NCBI RefSeq assembly: GCF_900111565.1
Contig: NZ_FOIK01000001.1
Span: forward strand, 1,395,309 to 1,459,308
Length of the DNA: 64,000 nucleotides
Origin: Paenibacillus sp. NFR01
Lineage (GTDB): Bacteria > Bacillota > Bacilli > Paenibacillales > Paenibacillaceae
Direction of reading: 5' to 3'
Part shown: positions 28,735-36,740 of the stretch, in pieces
Numbering within the stretch: the stretch's first letter is position 1
Layout: each line of letters begins with the position of its first letter
The notes under the pieces: generated by a model
What the model was told of the DNA's origin: nothing
Seen by the model: only the letters and a program-made list of their open reading frames with translations
Databases searched by the model: none
Translations under genes and position numbers: made by a program

Positions 28735-28763
28735 AGTATAGCGCTCCACTCCGCAGGTGTCAA
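28735..28763 (-). promoter_or_regulatory. Consensus SigA promoter for glycosyltransferase-ywnB operon
   Basis: TTGACA, 17 bases, TATACT on the minus strand: one mismatch from consensus. The palindromic operator lies immediately downstream. Confidence 0.75.
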
Positions 28764-28768
28764 CAGAA

Positions 28769-28803
28769 TAAAAAAAAAGGACCCCGCCGGAGTCCGGCGG
28801 GGC
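28769..28803 (-). terminator. Strong Rho-independent terminator
   Basis: CCCCGCCGG pairs with CCGGCGGGG around 3 bases, then a run of nine T on the minus strand. It is the second terminator after the Rrf2 gene and shields the downstream promoter. Confidence 0.9.
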
Positions 28804-28890
28804 CAAGGTCTATGATAAGGGGGTCATGGGATTACTATAACTTCCGAAGCTTAAAATCGGATGAAGAAGAAATAAAGGTTTGCTTAAATA
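28804..28890. other. Short segment enclosed by two terminators, no gene seen
   Basis: About 87 bases between two efficient terminators. No ORF with a ribosome binding site and no convincing promoter was found. A small RNA on either strand is possible but unsupported. Confidence 0.3.
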
Positions 28891-28924
28891 ACAAAAAACC
28901 CGCCGGGAGCGGCAGGTTTTTTGT
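28891..28924. terminator. Bidirectional terminator after the Rrf2 gene
   Basis: ACAAAAAACC-C-GCCG pairs with CGGC-A-GGTTTTTTGT. Both flanks carry A/T tracts. It lies about 85 bases past the Rrf2 stop. Confidence 0.85.
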
Positions 28925-29007
28925 TAAAACATATCCACTGGGGGGTGGAGTGACTTAACTATACCCCATGAACATGAAAGGAACATAAAATTCAGCTTAA
29001 AGTTTGC

Positions 29008-29430
29008 TTAACATATCGGCATTTGTTTGATTATTTGCCCCAGCGTAATTCCTCCAAGGGAATCTTCCATCGCCGATTGAGCCGCAGCAAAAACGGGAAC
29101 GATCGCGCCGGCGATATTTTTACCTACCGGACAATCCGGATTGGGATGTTCATGCACCGCAAACAGGGAAGCTTCTTCCGCCGGATTCACGGCCTTGTAG
29201 ATGTCGAGCAGCGTAATCTCGTCGGCCTTCCGCGTAAGCTTTGCACCGGCCACGCCGGGCCGCACCTCCACCAGCCCTGCTTTATGCAGCATTCCGGTAA
29301 TCCGGCGAATGACTACCGGGTTGGTGTTGACGCTGGCCGCTATCCATTCGGAGGTGCTTTTCCCCTCCTTGTTGCTGTCGATCAAAGTCAATATATGAAT
29401 CGCCACCGCAAACCGGGAGCTGATGCCCAT
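29008..29430 (-). CDS. Rrf2-family transcriptional regulator, YwnA-like
   Basis: Winged-helix regulator. MGISSRFAVAIHILTLI is the Rrf2 N-terminus; the recognition region includes NTNPVVIRRITGMLHKAGLVEV. Cys residues occur only in PNPDCPVGKN and at the extreme C-terminus (QMPIC), not as the three-Cys Fe-S cluster of IscR/NsrR. 140 residues is normal. A palindrome overlapping its own -10 box points to autorepression, and a matching one precedes the glycosyltransferase-YwnB operon. Confidence 0.92.
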   Translation of the reverse strand: MGISSRFAVAIHILTLIDSNKEGKSTSEWIAASVNTNPVVIRRITGMLHKAGLVEVRPGVAGAKLTRKADEITLLDIYKAVNPAEEASLFAVHEHPNPDCPVGKNIAGAIVPVFAAAQSAMEDSLGGITLGQIIKQMPIC

Positions 29431-29478
29431 GCCGATCTCTCCTTCTCTGGCGCTTGCTCATGCGCCGCCCGCTATCGA

Positions 29479-29514
29479 TGCAACAATCATAGTTACATGA
29501 AGCGGCTTTGTCAA
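29479..29514 (-). promoter_or_regulatory. Rrf2 gene promoter with overlapping operator
   Basis: TTGACA (29509-29514), 17 bases, TATGAT (29486-29491). The 19-bp near-palindrome TGTAACTATGATTGTTGCA (29479-29497, minus strand) covers the -10 and matches the 28705-28723 operator in both arms. Confidence 0.75.
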
Positions 29515-29520
29515 TTCCGG

Positions 29521-30267
29521 TTAGGCGCTGGTTAAAATAATCGGCTCGCCTTTGGTTACGATGATCGTATGTTCGTATTGCGCCACCCGGCTATCTTTGC
29601 CGACGCTCAGCGTCCAGCCGTCCTTCTGCTGATCGGCGATAACCGCGCCGGTTGACAAGAAGGGCTCAATGGTGATGACCTGGCCTTCCTTGAGAATGCC
29701 ATTTTGCCGCGGATCGAAGAACGGAAGGATCTCATGCGGCTGCTCATGCAGCGATTTGCCGATGCCATGGCTGCACAAATTCCGCACGACCTTATAGCCG
29801 TGCCGTTTCGCTTCGCTTTCCATCATCCGGCCGATTTCGTTCACCTTCATGCCTGCCCGAAGATGGGAAATGACGGCCAGCATTGTCGCTTCCGTGCTGC
29901 TGCACAGCCGCACCAACCGCTCGTCGTATGGCGGAAGCTGGAACGACACGCCGGCATCCGCGAAATATCCGTCCAGTTCGGCAGACACGTCGATATTGAT
30001 TAAATCGCCTGCCTGAATCACCCGCTTGCCGGGAATGCCGTGCGCTACCTCCTCATTGATGCTGATGCAAGTGTGGCCCGGAAAATTATACACCAGCTTA
30101 GGTGCGGACTTTGCGCCAAAGCGCTTCAGCACCGCTGCGCCGATCTCATCCAGCTCCTTGGTCGTCATCCCTGCCTTCACGCTGCGCCGCATCTCGGCAA
30201 TGGTCTGGCCGACCGCCTGCCCTGCCGCGCGCAGCCCTTTTAAATCACGTTCGTTTTTGCTTGTCAT
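29521..30267 (-). CDS. map: Type I methionine aminopeptidase
   Basis: Removes the initiator methionine from proteins. Metal ligands are visible: NIDVSAELDGYFADAG (two Asp), CSHGIGKSLHEQPHEI (His), TIEPFLSTG (Glu) and EHTIIVTKG (Glu). The substrate His is in VAHGIPGKR. 248 residues is standard. It lies 3 bases after the lipoprotein gene, with GGAGG inside that gap region, so the two are co-transcribed. It is separate from any ribosomal-protein operon and may be a second MAP. Confidence 0.94.
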   Translation of the reverse strand: MTSKNERDLKGLRAAGQAVGQTIAEMRRSVKAGMTTKELDEIGAAVLKRFGAKSAPKLVYNFPGHTCISINEEVAHGIPGKRVIQAGDLINIDVSAELDGYFADAGVSFQLPPYDERLVRLCSSTEATMLAVISHLRAGMKVNEIGRMMESEAKRHGYKVVRNLCSHGIGKSLHEQPHEILPFFDPRQNGILKEGQVITIEPFLSTGAVIADQQKDGWTLSVGKDSRVAQYEHTIIVTKGEPIILTSA

Positions 30268-30270
30268 GGT

Positions 30271-31275
30271 TTAGTTTCCTCCGTTATTCATCCGCTCAAA
30301 GACCGTTCCGGTCCATTTGTAGGTATGCTCCACGTCTTGACCGAGCGAATTGTCGTAATATTCCGTTTTGAACCCGCCGGGTAGAGTGTCTAGTCTCGTG
30401 GAGTACGTATCCGGCGTGCTGATAAACAAGTCTGCCGCGCCCGCAACGGGTAGCTGCGCAATGGAATGGTCTTTACGCAGCGTGTACAGCCGGAACAGCG
30501 AGCCGTTGCTTGAGCCGTATTGCCCGATCGTAAAATCCGGGTCGCCGTCGCCGTTATAGTCACCGAACTGCAGTGCGAACATTTCCCCGAACCGCAGCGG
30601 CTCCGGATAGCCGGTTAGCGGATAGCTGCTGAGCCTTTTTCCTTGGTCATCCAGCACCGCCAGCCGGTAATTGCCGCTCCAACTGCGTCCGGCGAGTATC
30701 GACACCTGGCTCCAGTCTTCGCTGTACGTGCCGCTGACCAGTTCAAGGTTCAGAAACAGCGGACTGCCGGTCAGCGCGTGCAAATCGTTGCGCGACACGG
30801 TCACCGGTCCGGCAACCGTCACTTCGCCTGTCGGATCTCCGCTGTTCTCAACACCGCTGCCGTAAATCAGATCCCTCAGTTTATCCGCCCGGGCCGCAGG
30901 AATCGTATACCCGTTGGAAAAATGTTTCCCGGCAACGAGCAAGCCGGGCTGACCCTTCGCTTTGCCGAGAGACAGATCGTAATCCTGCGTGTAACCATCG
31001 CCGTAGGTCAGCCTCATGCTGAATTCGGCATCATAGTCCAGTTCTCCGCCGATCGGTTTGCTTTTATTCATCGCCGCCGCAAACAGGCTTACGGAGGTTT
31101 TGTCCGTAAAGAGCAAATTCAGCCCCGTTCTCCCCACCGGCGTATCGTCCAGCGAAATTTCGTCAATCCACCGGGCATTGATATACCCGAAGCCGTTCTG
31201 GCAACCTCCCAGAATCAATACCATTGCTGCCATAAATAAGATAAGGAGCAGCCGCCGGATAAGTTCCACCTCCAC
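30271..31275 (-). CDS. Lipoprotein of unknown function with a Ca-loop-like repeat
   Basis: I do not recognise the family. The signal peptide ends in lipobox LILGGCQNG, so it is probably anchored outside the membrane. The middle is beta-rich, and FGDYNGDGDPDFTIGQYG near residue 235 is an Asp-rich calcium loop like those in FG-GAP/VCBS repeats. 334 residues. The start is GTG with AAAGGA about 12 bases upstream, a weak assignment. Confidence 0.75.
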   Translation of the reverse strand: MEVELIRRLLLILFMAAMVLILGGCQNGFGYINARWIDEISLDDTPVGRTGLNLLFTDKTSVSLFAAAMNKSKPIGGELDYDAEFSMRLTYGDGYTQDYDLSLGKAKGQPGLLVAGKHFSNGYTIPAARADKLRDLIYGSGVENSGDPTGEVTVAGPVTVSRNDLHALTGSPLFLNLELVSGTYSEDWSQVSILAGRSWSGNYRLAVLDDQGKRLSSYPLTGYPEPLRFGEMFALQFGDYNGDGDPDFTIGQYGSSNGSLFRLYTLRKDHSIAQLPVAGAADLFISTPDTYSTRLDTLPGGFKTEYYDNSLGQDVEHTYKWTGTVFERMNNGGN

Positions 31276-31346
31276 ATCTATATGTATCCTTTTATTATAG
31301 CAGTCCTGGGGACCTGCTTTCCATCGTTATCCGGCATTCATTGTAC

Positions 31347-32150
31347 TCAGACCCTGTTCCGGGTCATCCATTCCGCGGCCCAGTCCACAAACGGCCGCTG
31401 CGCGAGCAGCCGAACTTCGGCATTGCCGACGGTATGCACGCGCTGGCCTGTCGCCTGTTCATACGCAGTGCCCAGCTCTGCAAAATCGCTGTCATCCACC
31501 GCCATCGTCCGGTAAGTGACCCACTGCCGCTTGCCGTTCACCCGTATGGCGCTGCTCTCCTCGGTCCATGCTTTGGAGGCATAATCCGCCCGGGCTTCGG
31601 CCAGGTGCAGCGACGTGTTTTTGCCATAACCTACGCCGATCAGCAGCACATGACCGTTCAGACGGTACAAGCGGTCCAGCGGCGACCCGTCGCCAAATAT
31701 ATTGCTCAGATCATGATCCGCCGTCAAATCCTCCGCATATTTACCGACGGCGGCAAAGGAACGTGCCGGATGGTCCGAGCGCTGCGCGCCCGGCCAGGAG
31801 CGCAGCATCTCCGCCGCAACGCCCATTCCGATGGCCGGCGTAACCGCCTTGTCATACGCGGGCCAATGCTCCCGGATGACCGGCCACCATTCGACCGGCT
31901 CCTCCCAATGGACGCCTGTCTGCGGATCGAGGTTTTTCCACGTCTGCGACGGCATCATCAGTGTACCTTCTTCGCCTACGAGCTCAAGCAGCGCACGAAT
32001 CAGCGTCTCGGCTCCGCCCACGACAAATCCGAGCCTGGACAGCGAGGCGTGCACGATCAGATGCTGGCCCTTCGCCACCCCGCAGGCGCGGAAGCCTTTC
32101 ATCAAATCCTCCTGCGTTAAAATCGCTCTTTCCTGCTTCTTTTCGTTCAT
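31347..32150 (-). CDS. Aminoglycoside N(3)-acetyltransferase family protein
   Basis: AAC(3)-fold acetyltransferase; acetylates 3-amino groups of aminoglycosides or, in some homologues, other amines. HASLSRLGFVVGGAETLI near residue 34, GTLMMPSQTW and GVGYGKNTSLHLAEARAD match the AAC(3) family, including the His/Glu region near the active site. AGGTGGAG 6 bases before the ATG at 32150 supports a 267-residue product. It looks chromosomal: no mobile element is nearby, so resistance cannot be assumed. Confidence 0.88.
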   Translation of the reverse strand: MNEKKQERAILTQEDLMKGFRACGVAKGQHLIVHASLSRLGFVVGGAETLIRALLELVGEEGTLMMPSQTWKNLDPQTGVHWEEPVEWWPVIREHWPAYDKAVTPAIGMGVAAEMLRSWPGAQRSDHPARSFAAVGKYAEDLTADHDLSNIFGDGSPLDRLYRLNGHVLLIGVGYGKNTSLHLAEARADYASKAWTEESSAIRVNGKRQWVTYRTMAVDDSDFAELGTAYEQATGQRVHTVGNAEVRLLAQRPFVDWAAEWMTRNRV

Positions 32151-32179
32151 CCTTGTCTCCACCTTTCATCTAAATAGAA

Positions 32180-32215
32180 TAAAAAAACAACCCCGCAACT
32201 GGCTGCGGGGTTGTT
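32180..32215 (-). terminator. Rho-independent terminator after the GDSL hydrolase gene
   Basis: AACAACCCCGCA pairs perfectly with TGCGGGGTTGTT around 6 bases, with a T-run on the minus strand. Confidence 0.9.
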
Positions 32216-32277
32216 CCGGTGAACCGGGAAAACATTGCCCTTGAGTTAAGTATAAGGCGGTCCGCTGTATGCGGAAA

Positions 32278-32907
32278 TTAACGGATGGCGCCGACCGTCC
32301 GCAGCCAGGCATCGGTAATCAGGGCGTGGCCGGCTTCCGTCGGATGCACGCCGTCATACGCCCAGTACGCCGGCTCCGCCTTGACCGAAGCGGCGGCAAA
32401 CAAGCCGTCCAGCGGAACAAGAGGCGCGCCGTATTCGCGCGCAAGCTCGCGGATGACATGGATTTTCGGATCGAGATCCACCCGCCAGCCTTTGCGGTCC
32501 TCGGGTACCGGAAGCACGAACGGCTCGACCAGCACCAGCTTCGCGTCCAGCTCGCGTTTGGTGCGCTCGATAAGGCCGCGGTACATCGCTTCGAACTCGG
32601 CGGCCGATGTCTCCTGGCCGGAATCGTACCAGCGCCAGGTATCGTTGATGCCGATGTAGATGGATACCCAGGTCGGCTTCAGCTCCAGGCAATCCTTATC
32701 CCATCGCTCCTGCAAATCCGATATTCGGTTGCCGCCGATGCCGCGGTTGATGAATTTCAAATTCAGCTCCGGATACAGAAACCCGAGCCGTGCCGACGTC
32801 ATCAGCGCGTAGCCGGTCCCCAGCGAAGCCGGATTGCTCCAGTCTCTTCCCCAATCGGTAATGCTGTCGCCTTGAAACAAAATCACGTCATTTGGTTGAA
32901 ATGGCAT
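32278..32907 (-). CDS. SGNH/GDSL-family hydrolase
   Basis: Esterase or deacetylase of the SGNH superfamily. All four blocks are present: FQGDSITDWGRD (nucleophile Ser, block I), GIGGNRISDL (Gly, II), YIGINDTWRWYD (Asn, III) and YDGVHPTEAGH (Asp/His, V). No signal peptide is seen, so it is probably cytosolic, acting perhaps on deacetylation of sugars or acyl esters. AGGAGG precedes the ATG at 32907; 209 residues. It is transcribed alone between terminators. Confidence 0.92.
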   Translation of the reverse strand: MPFQPNDVILFQGDSITDWGRDWSNPASLGTGYALMTSARLGFLYPELNLKFINRGIGGNRISDLQERWDKDCLELKPTWVSIYIGINDTWRWYDSGQETSAAEFEAMYRGLIERTKRELDAKLVLVEPFVLPVPEDRKGWRVDLDPKIHVIRELAREYGAPLVPLDGLFAAASVKAEPAYWAYDGVHPTEAGHALITDAWLRTVGAIR

Positions 32908-32985
32908 TGCGAATCCTCCTATGTACACAAAAAAATTAGCGTTTTCGCTCGCCCATATTATAACAAATCGCGATCCGTTAGCGTA

Positions 32986-33021
32986 CAAAAAAATCCCGGC
33001 GCGCCAAAGCTTGCCGGGATT
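32986..33021 (-). terminator. Rho-independent terminator after NDH-2
   Basis: ATCCCGGC pairs with GCCGGGAT around a 12-base loop, followed by TTTTTTT on the minus strand. Confidence 0.85.
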
Positions 33022-33030
33022 CCTTTAATC

Positions 33031-34209
33031 TTAATAGGCCAGGCTGAACAGACCCTTGATATGGCTCAGATAACGGATGTTGCTCGCTTCCTTCATCATC
33101 GTGGCCGGCAGCCCGCGCAGCGGCGTGGAGTGCCCGCCCACGATGGCTACGCCGTCCTTGCGGCCCAGGCTGGCCAGCGTACCGGAATTCACCGGGCTGA
33201 AGGTCTCCAGCGACTGGCCGTTCAGATAAGCATAAAGGTTATAGCCGATCAATTCGCCCATCTGCCAGGCAATCTGTGCCGTCGGCGGATACGGACGTCC
33301 GTCCGGCCCAAAGTATACGGCACTGTCCCCGGCAACGAACACATCCGGATGGGATGCCGATTGCAGGAAGTTGTTCACCGTGGCACGGCCGCGGTTCACT
33401 TCCAGACCGGATTCGCCGACCAGCGGATGACCCTGCACGCCGCCGGTCCAGACGAATGTATTCGCGATCACTTTCTGTCCGTCCTTCAGTTGAATCACAT
33501 TGTGGTCGACATTGGTTACGGCCAGGCCCGTCAGGAACTGCACGCCGCGTTTTTCGAGGCTTGCCGTTGCGCGCTCGATCAGTGCATCGGGCAGCACCGG
33601 GAGAATTTTCGGACCGGCTTCGACGAGCAGCAGCTTGATTTCCTTGGCGTCGACGCCGTATTTTTTAGTCAGCTGCGGCATCATGTCCGCAATCTCGCCG
33701 ACCAGTTCAACGCCGGTCAGACCGCCGCCGCCGATCAGAATGGTTGCATCCGCGGGATTCTTGCTTTTCGCGTATTCGGCGATCCGCTCTTCGATGTGCG
33801 CGTGGACCTTATTGGCATCATTGGCCGATTTAAGCACCATGCTGTACTGCTCCAGGCCCGGAATGCCGAAATAAGCGGTTACGCTGCCGAGACCGACGAC
33901 CAGCGCGTCGTAGCTCAGCGCCTCGCCGTTGCTCAGTTCCACTTTTTTGTTATCGACCGAAAAGGTTTTGACTTTCGCAATCTTCAAATCGATGTCCTTG
34001 CCGGCAAACAGCTTCGCCAGCGGCATAGCGACAGCTTTCTCCGACACATTGCCTGCAGCCAGCCGGTGCAATTCAGTTATGATCTGGTGGGTCGGGTATT
34101 GGTTGATCACGGTTACTCTGGCATCGGACTTGCTTATATATTTGCGCACGGTTAGCGCGCTCAGCAACCCGCCGTAGCCCGCTCCAAGAATGACGATATG
34201 TTTTGACAT
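33031..34209 (-). CDS. ndh: Type II NADH dehydrogenase (NDH-2)
   Basis: Single-subunit, non-proton-pumping NADH:quinone oxidoreductase at the inner face of the membrane. FAD-binding GAGYGGLLSALTVRK is at residues 8-22, the NADH-binding GGGGLTGVELVGEIADM near 158, and VFVAGDSAVYFG near 288 closes the FAD site. 392 residues is typical of Ndh/YumB. It follows the DUF1641 gene by 40 bases; FNR/Rex-like boxes upstream fit redox or oxygen control. Confidence 0.9.
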   Translation of the reverse strand: MSKHIVILGAGYGGLLSALTVRKYISKSDARVTVINQYPTHQIITELHRLAAGNVSEKAVAMPLAKLFAGKDIDLKIAKVKTFSVDNKKVELSNGEALSYDALVVGLGSVTAYFGIPGLEQYSMVLKSANDANKVHAHIEERIAEYAKSKNPADATILIGGGGLTGVELVGEIADMMPQLTKKYGVDAKEIKLLLVEAGPKILPVLPDALIERATASLEKRGVQFLTGLAVTNVDHNVIQLKDGQKVIANTFVWTGGVQGHPLVGESGLEVNRGRATVNNFLQSASHPDVFVAGDSAVYFGPDGRPYPPTAQIAWQMGELIGYNLYAYLNGQSLETFSPVNSGTLASLGRKDGVAIVGGHSTPLRGLPATMMKEASNIRYLSHIKGLFSLAY

Positions 34210-34249
34210 TTATAGTTCCTCCGTTCTTACGTATAAAAGTTGTATGCTG

Positions 34250-34672
34250 CTATTTCGTTGCGCTGCGTTCGCCGGACACTTGCAGGAAAGCGTTCATGAA
34301 ACGGAGCATCTTCTGCACTTGAGGATCTTTGAGCATCTTCATTAAGCCGAATACGGTGATGTTCTCGTTGCTCGTTTCCGCCCGGTCCTTCGCTTCGATC
34401 ACATTCGCGGCCAGGTGTTTAACCGAATGCACGACCGGTTCGGCCACTTCTTTGATCGCACCAACCGTGTCGCTCTTCAGCACTTCATCGCTGGCGACCG
34501 ATTGTACAAATTGGGCCGATTTCGTTAACATGCCGACAAGCTTCGTAATTTGCGGAAGCTGTTCAATCAGCTCGGTAAGCGAGGCTTGAACCTCGGGCTT
34601 CAACAGCTGATCCAGAACCTGATCGCGGCTGTATGCCTGTTCCGGTTGGGTTTGAGTAATGGTTTCTGACAT
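34250..34672 (-). CDS. DUF1641-family protein
   Basis: 140-residue helical, soluble protein. VQKMLRFMNAFLQVSGER at the C-terminus and VFGLMKMLKDPQ match DUF1641, a family found beside formate dehydrogenase or NADH dehydrogenase genes in Bacilli; its biochemical role is unknown. The position directly before ndh suggests a respiratory partner. Confidence 0.8.
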   Translation of the reverse strand: MSETITQTQPEQAYSRDQVLDQLLKPEVQASLTELIEQLPQITKLVGMLTKSAQFVQSVASDEVLKSDTVGAIKEVAEPVVHSVKHLAANVIEAKDRAETSNENITVFGLMKMLKDPQVQKMLRFMNAFLQVSGERSATK

Positions 34673-34735
34673 GTGGAATTCTCCTTTTCAATGGACTGTA
34701 GCTGCTTCATACGATGGCGCAAGCTCTATTCCATT

Positions 34736-34764
34736 ATTATAGCACTTATCATGTTATAAATGTC
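34736..34764 (-). promoter_or_regulatory. Possible promoter for DUF1641-ndh
   Basis: A perfect TATAAT (34736-34741) on the minus strand with only a poor -35 (GACATT at 17 bases). The weak -35 would suit a promoter needing an activator. Confidence 0.4.
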
Positions 34765-34792
34765 ACAATCTTTTCTCTTTATAATCTCATTT

Positions 34793-34808
34793 TGTGATTA
34801 TAATCACT
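34793..34808. promoter_or_regulatory. FNR/CRP-like (or Rex-like) box 1
   Basis: TGTGATTATAATCACT fits TGTGA-N6-TCACT, the B. subtilis Fnr form. Its centre is about 71.5 bases upstream of the start point predicted for DUF1641-ndh. Confidence 0.6.
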
Positions 34809-34861
34809 TCTTTTCTAAATATTATTCGTCTTTTCGACAAAATAATTAAAAATTCGATTTT

Positions 34862-34877
34862 TGTGAATTAAATCACA
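34862..34877. promoter_or_regulatory. FNR/CRP-like (or Rex-like) box 2
   Basis: TGTGAATTAAATCACA is a perfect TGTGA-N6-TCACA palindrome. With flanking bases it also matches the Rex pattern TTGTGAA-N4-TTCACAA at most positions. The rest of the 34673-34988 gap is AT-rich (below 30% GC by eye) and holds no gene. Confidence 0.65.
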
Positions 34878-34988
34878 GAAACACCACCTAATACTATTGT
34901 ATTTTAAGTGAGTAACAATTAGTTAGTTCATTTATTTTATCAAGATGGTATTATGAGAGTAACTCTACATTACATAGGAGGTTTTTAT

Positions 34989-35606
34989 ATGTCGGCATTT
35001 ACGGAATTGGTGCAGCAGCGCAGATCGGCAATGAATTTTATCGAGGGGGTCGCGATTTCCCGCGAAGAGCTAGAAGAGATGTTCCTGTTGTCCCGGCTGG
35101 CCCCGTCCGCTTTTAACTTGCAGCATACGCATTATGCGGTCGTCACGGATGAGAAGCTGAAGGAACAAATCCGCGAAGACGCCAATGGGCAATACAAAGT
35201 ACATACGGCTTCCGCGGTGATCGTCGTGCTCGGGGACAAAAAAGCCTACTTGCAGGCTCCGGAAATCTACGGCGGCCTGAAAATGCTGGGGGCCATGAGC
35301 GAAGCGGAATTTAATGAAACGGTCGACAGCATCAATAATATGTATGAGGGGAACGACGGCCTGCAGCGCGATGAAGCGATCCGCAGCGCCTCCCTGTCGG
35401 CCATGCAGTTTATGCTGATCGCCAAGGACCGGGGCTGGGACACCTGCCCGATGATCGGCTTCGACGCGGAAGCGGTCAAAAAGACCTTGAACCTGGAGGA
35501 TCATCTGGTGCCGGTCATGCTGATAACCATCGGCAAGGACAACCAGCATAAGATCCGTCCGCGCGGCTACCGCAAGCCGGTCAACGAATTCGTGGAGTTT
35601 TATTGA
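34989..35606 (+). CDS. Nitroreductase-family flavoprotein
   Basis: FMN-dependent NAD(P)H oxidoreductase. VQQRRSAMNFIEGVAISREE opens the fold (RRS FMN-phosphate contact), LSRLAPSAFNLQHTHYAVV is the second FMN block, and RGWDTCPMIGFDAEAVKK the C-terminal one. 205 residues from the ATG at 34989, which follows AGGAGG by 8 bases. It diverges from DUF1641-ndh across twin FNR/Rex-like boxes, suggesting oxygen or redox control. Confidence 0.92.
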   Translation: MSAFTELVQQRRSAMNFIEGVAISREELEEMFLLSRLAPSAFNLQHTHYAVVTDEKLKEQIREDANGQYKVHTASAVIVVLGDKKAYLQAPEIYGGLKMLGAMSEAEFNETVDSINNMYEGNDGLQRDEAIRSASLSAMQFMLIAKDRGWDTCPMIGFDAEAVKKTLNLEDHLVPVMLITIGKDNQHKIRPRGYRKPVNEFVEFY

Positions 35607-35626
35607 GCGGACAAGCTTTACTCTTG

Positions 35627-35668
35627 AAAAAAACGGGAAGAGCCTATTGCTCTTCCCTATTTTTTTTC
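35627..35668. terminator. Bidirectional terminator between convergent genes
   Basis: GGGAAGAGC pairs with GCTCTTCCC around CTATT, with A6 before and T8 after. The hypothetical gene on the minus strand stops inside it. Confidence 0.92.
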
Positions 35669-36234
35669 GGGTACCGGCAGTACTGTAAAATGGCAATCGC
35701 TGCCCGTTCCCGGCGCTCGGGATTCTCGCTGCGCAGCGCCGCTTTCAGGACGGCCAGCGCTTCGCGTACGGTCTCTTCGTCCACCATTACTCCGGTTGTG
35801 CCCGGTCCCTGGTTCTCCGCGGGTGTTCCGGCTTCGGTAAACCACAGGTCCATCCGTCCCGCAGGCAGCGGCCCGGGGTATTCTGCAACGGGAGCCATGT
35901 CGTCCAGAAAATGCCGCAAAGCCGGATTCAGGGCCGTCCGGGCAGCACTTTTCAGCCAGGTTACTCCCCGCCTGTGGCCTAATCCTTCCCCCGCTCCATC
36001 CGAGACTTCATCAAAGAAATAATCGCCCAGATCCCCGAGATATGCCCATTCTTGATCGGCAACGATTATATAATCTCCGTCCTGCATGCCATGTTCGAAT
36101 AGCCTTAGAGCCTCTGCCGCCTCCGGCGTCAAAGCCGCCTGTCCGGCAAATCCGGGGCTGACGAAATTGTCGTCCAAAAACTTGCGCAGCCGTTTCTCTT
36201 CAGGCTGCGGCAGGGTGATGCGAAACAGTTTCAT
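35644..36234 (-). CDS. Unknown protein with an Mrr/McrB-N-like wing motif
   Basis: Not recognised with certainty. 196 residues from the ATG at 36234 (AAGAGGT upstream). The stretch YIIVADQEWAYLGDLGDYFF then HRRGVTWLKS near residue 90 resembles the small beta domain found in front of Mrr- or McrB-type modification-dependent restriction proteins (pattern VAxxGxVGxY..HxRxVxW), but no nuclease or GTPase domain follows. Its N-terminus KLFRITLPQPEEKRL is charged and helical. It may be a stand-alone binding domain; that is inference. Confidence 0.65.
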   Translation of the reverse strand: MKLFRITLPQPEEKRLRKFLDDNFVSPGFAGQAALTPEAAEALRLFEHGMQDGDYIIVADQEWAYLGDLGDYFFDEVSDGAGEGLGHRRGVTWLKSAARTALNPALRHFLDDMAPVAEYPGPLPAGRMDLWFTEAGTPAENQGPGTTGVMVDEETVREALAVLKAALRSENPERRERAAIAILQYCRYPKKNREEQ

Positions 36235-36391
36235 CGTGTACCTCTTTTCCACCAATTACATTCTTTTCTCTATTATAACGCGTACAACCCCAAGAGTTGA
36301 GACAAGGTCCAAAAAGTAAGAAATCGTGAGCATAATAGCGCTTTCAATGGATTTTTTCTGCAAAATTCTCCAAATTTAAAGGATAGGCGCT

Positions 36392-36420
36392 TTTACAAAT
36401 CGCGGGAATCGGGGTATACT
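36392..36420 (+). promoter_or_regulatory. Orphan SigA promoter
   Basis: TTTACA, 17 bases, TATACT. It points into 420 bases with no recognised gene before the methyltransferase at 36847. The predicted start is near 36427. Confidence 0.7.
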
Positions 36421-36568
36421 TTAGACATCAACTCAAGGATATCGACACTGCTAGAAGGAAAGCCTGAAGGGGCATTTACTCTTCAACGCAATCTTTGGCC
36501 GTGCAACCTCGAGCTTGAGACTATATCTTTGATCCTGACGTAAGGATTTCAATCTGTTCCGGAACGAC

Positions 36569-36739
36569 ATGGTAGAGCTTCTTCAAGCTCAAATGCCAGA
36601 CGAATTCCAATCGTTGCCAGAGAATAGATTAGAGAAGACTTATACGCACAGGATAGGCAAATCTACTGCCGGCTCAGACGATTTCTATCGAATGAGAACA
36701 AAGGATAGGATAAGGAGTCTGGGAAAAACATGGGTATAG
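36569..36739 (+). CDS. Possible 56-residue ORF, unknown
   Basis: MVELLQAQMPDEFQSLPE and on to RSLGKTWV. The reading frame is open for a further ten codons upstream. The C-terminal half is rich in Arg/Lys. The ribosome binding site (GGAAC) is poor. It could be a small basic protein, a piece of a decayed gene, or chance. Confidence 0.25.
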   Translation: MVELLQAQMPDEFQSLPENRLEKTYTHRIGKSTAGSDDFYRMRTKDRIRSLGKTWV

Positions 36740-36740
36740 T

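Noticed and set aside
31347..32150. Acquired aminoglycoside resistance gene
   Set aside because: AAC(3)-fold proteins are common in Bacilli chromosomes, with mixed activities; no mobile element, integron or composition shift is nearby.
32269..34155. 628-codon open frame on plus, antisense to the GDSL and NDH-2 genes
   Set aside because: It mirrors two well-identified genes on the minus strand, has Arg/His/Ala-biased shadow composition, and lacks a ribosome binding site and family motifs.
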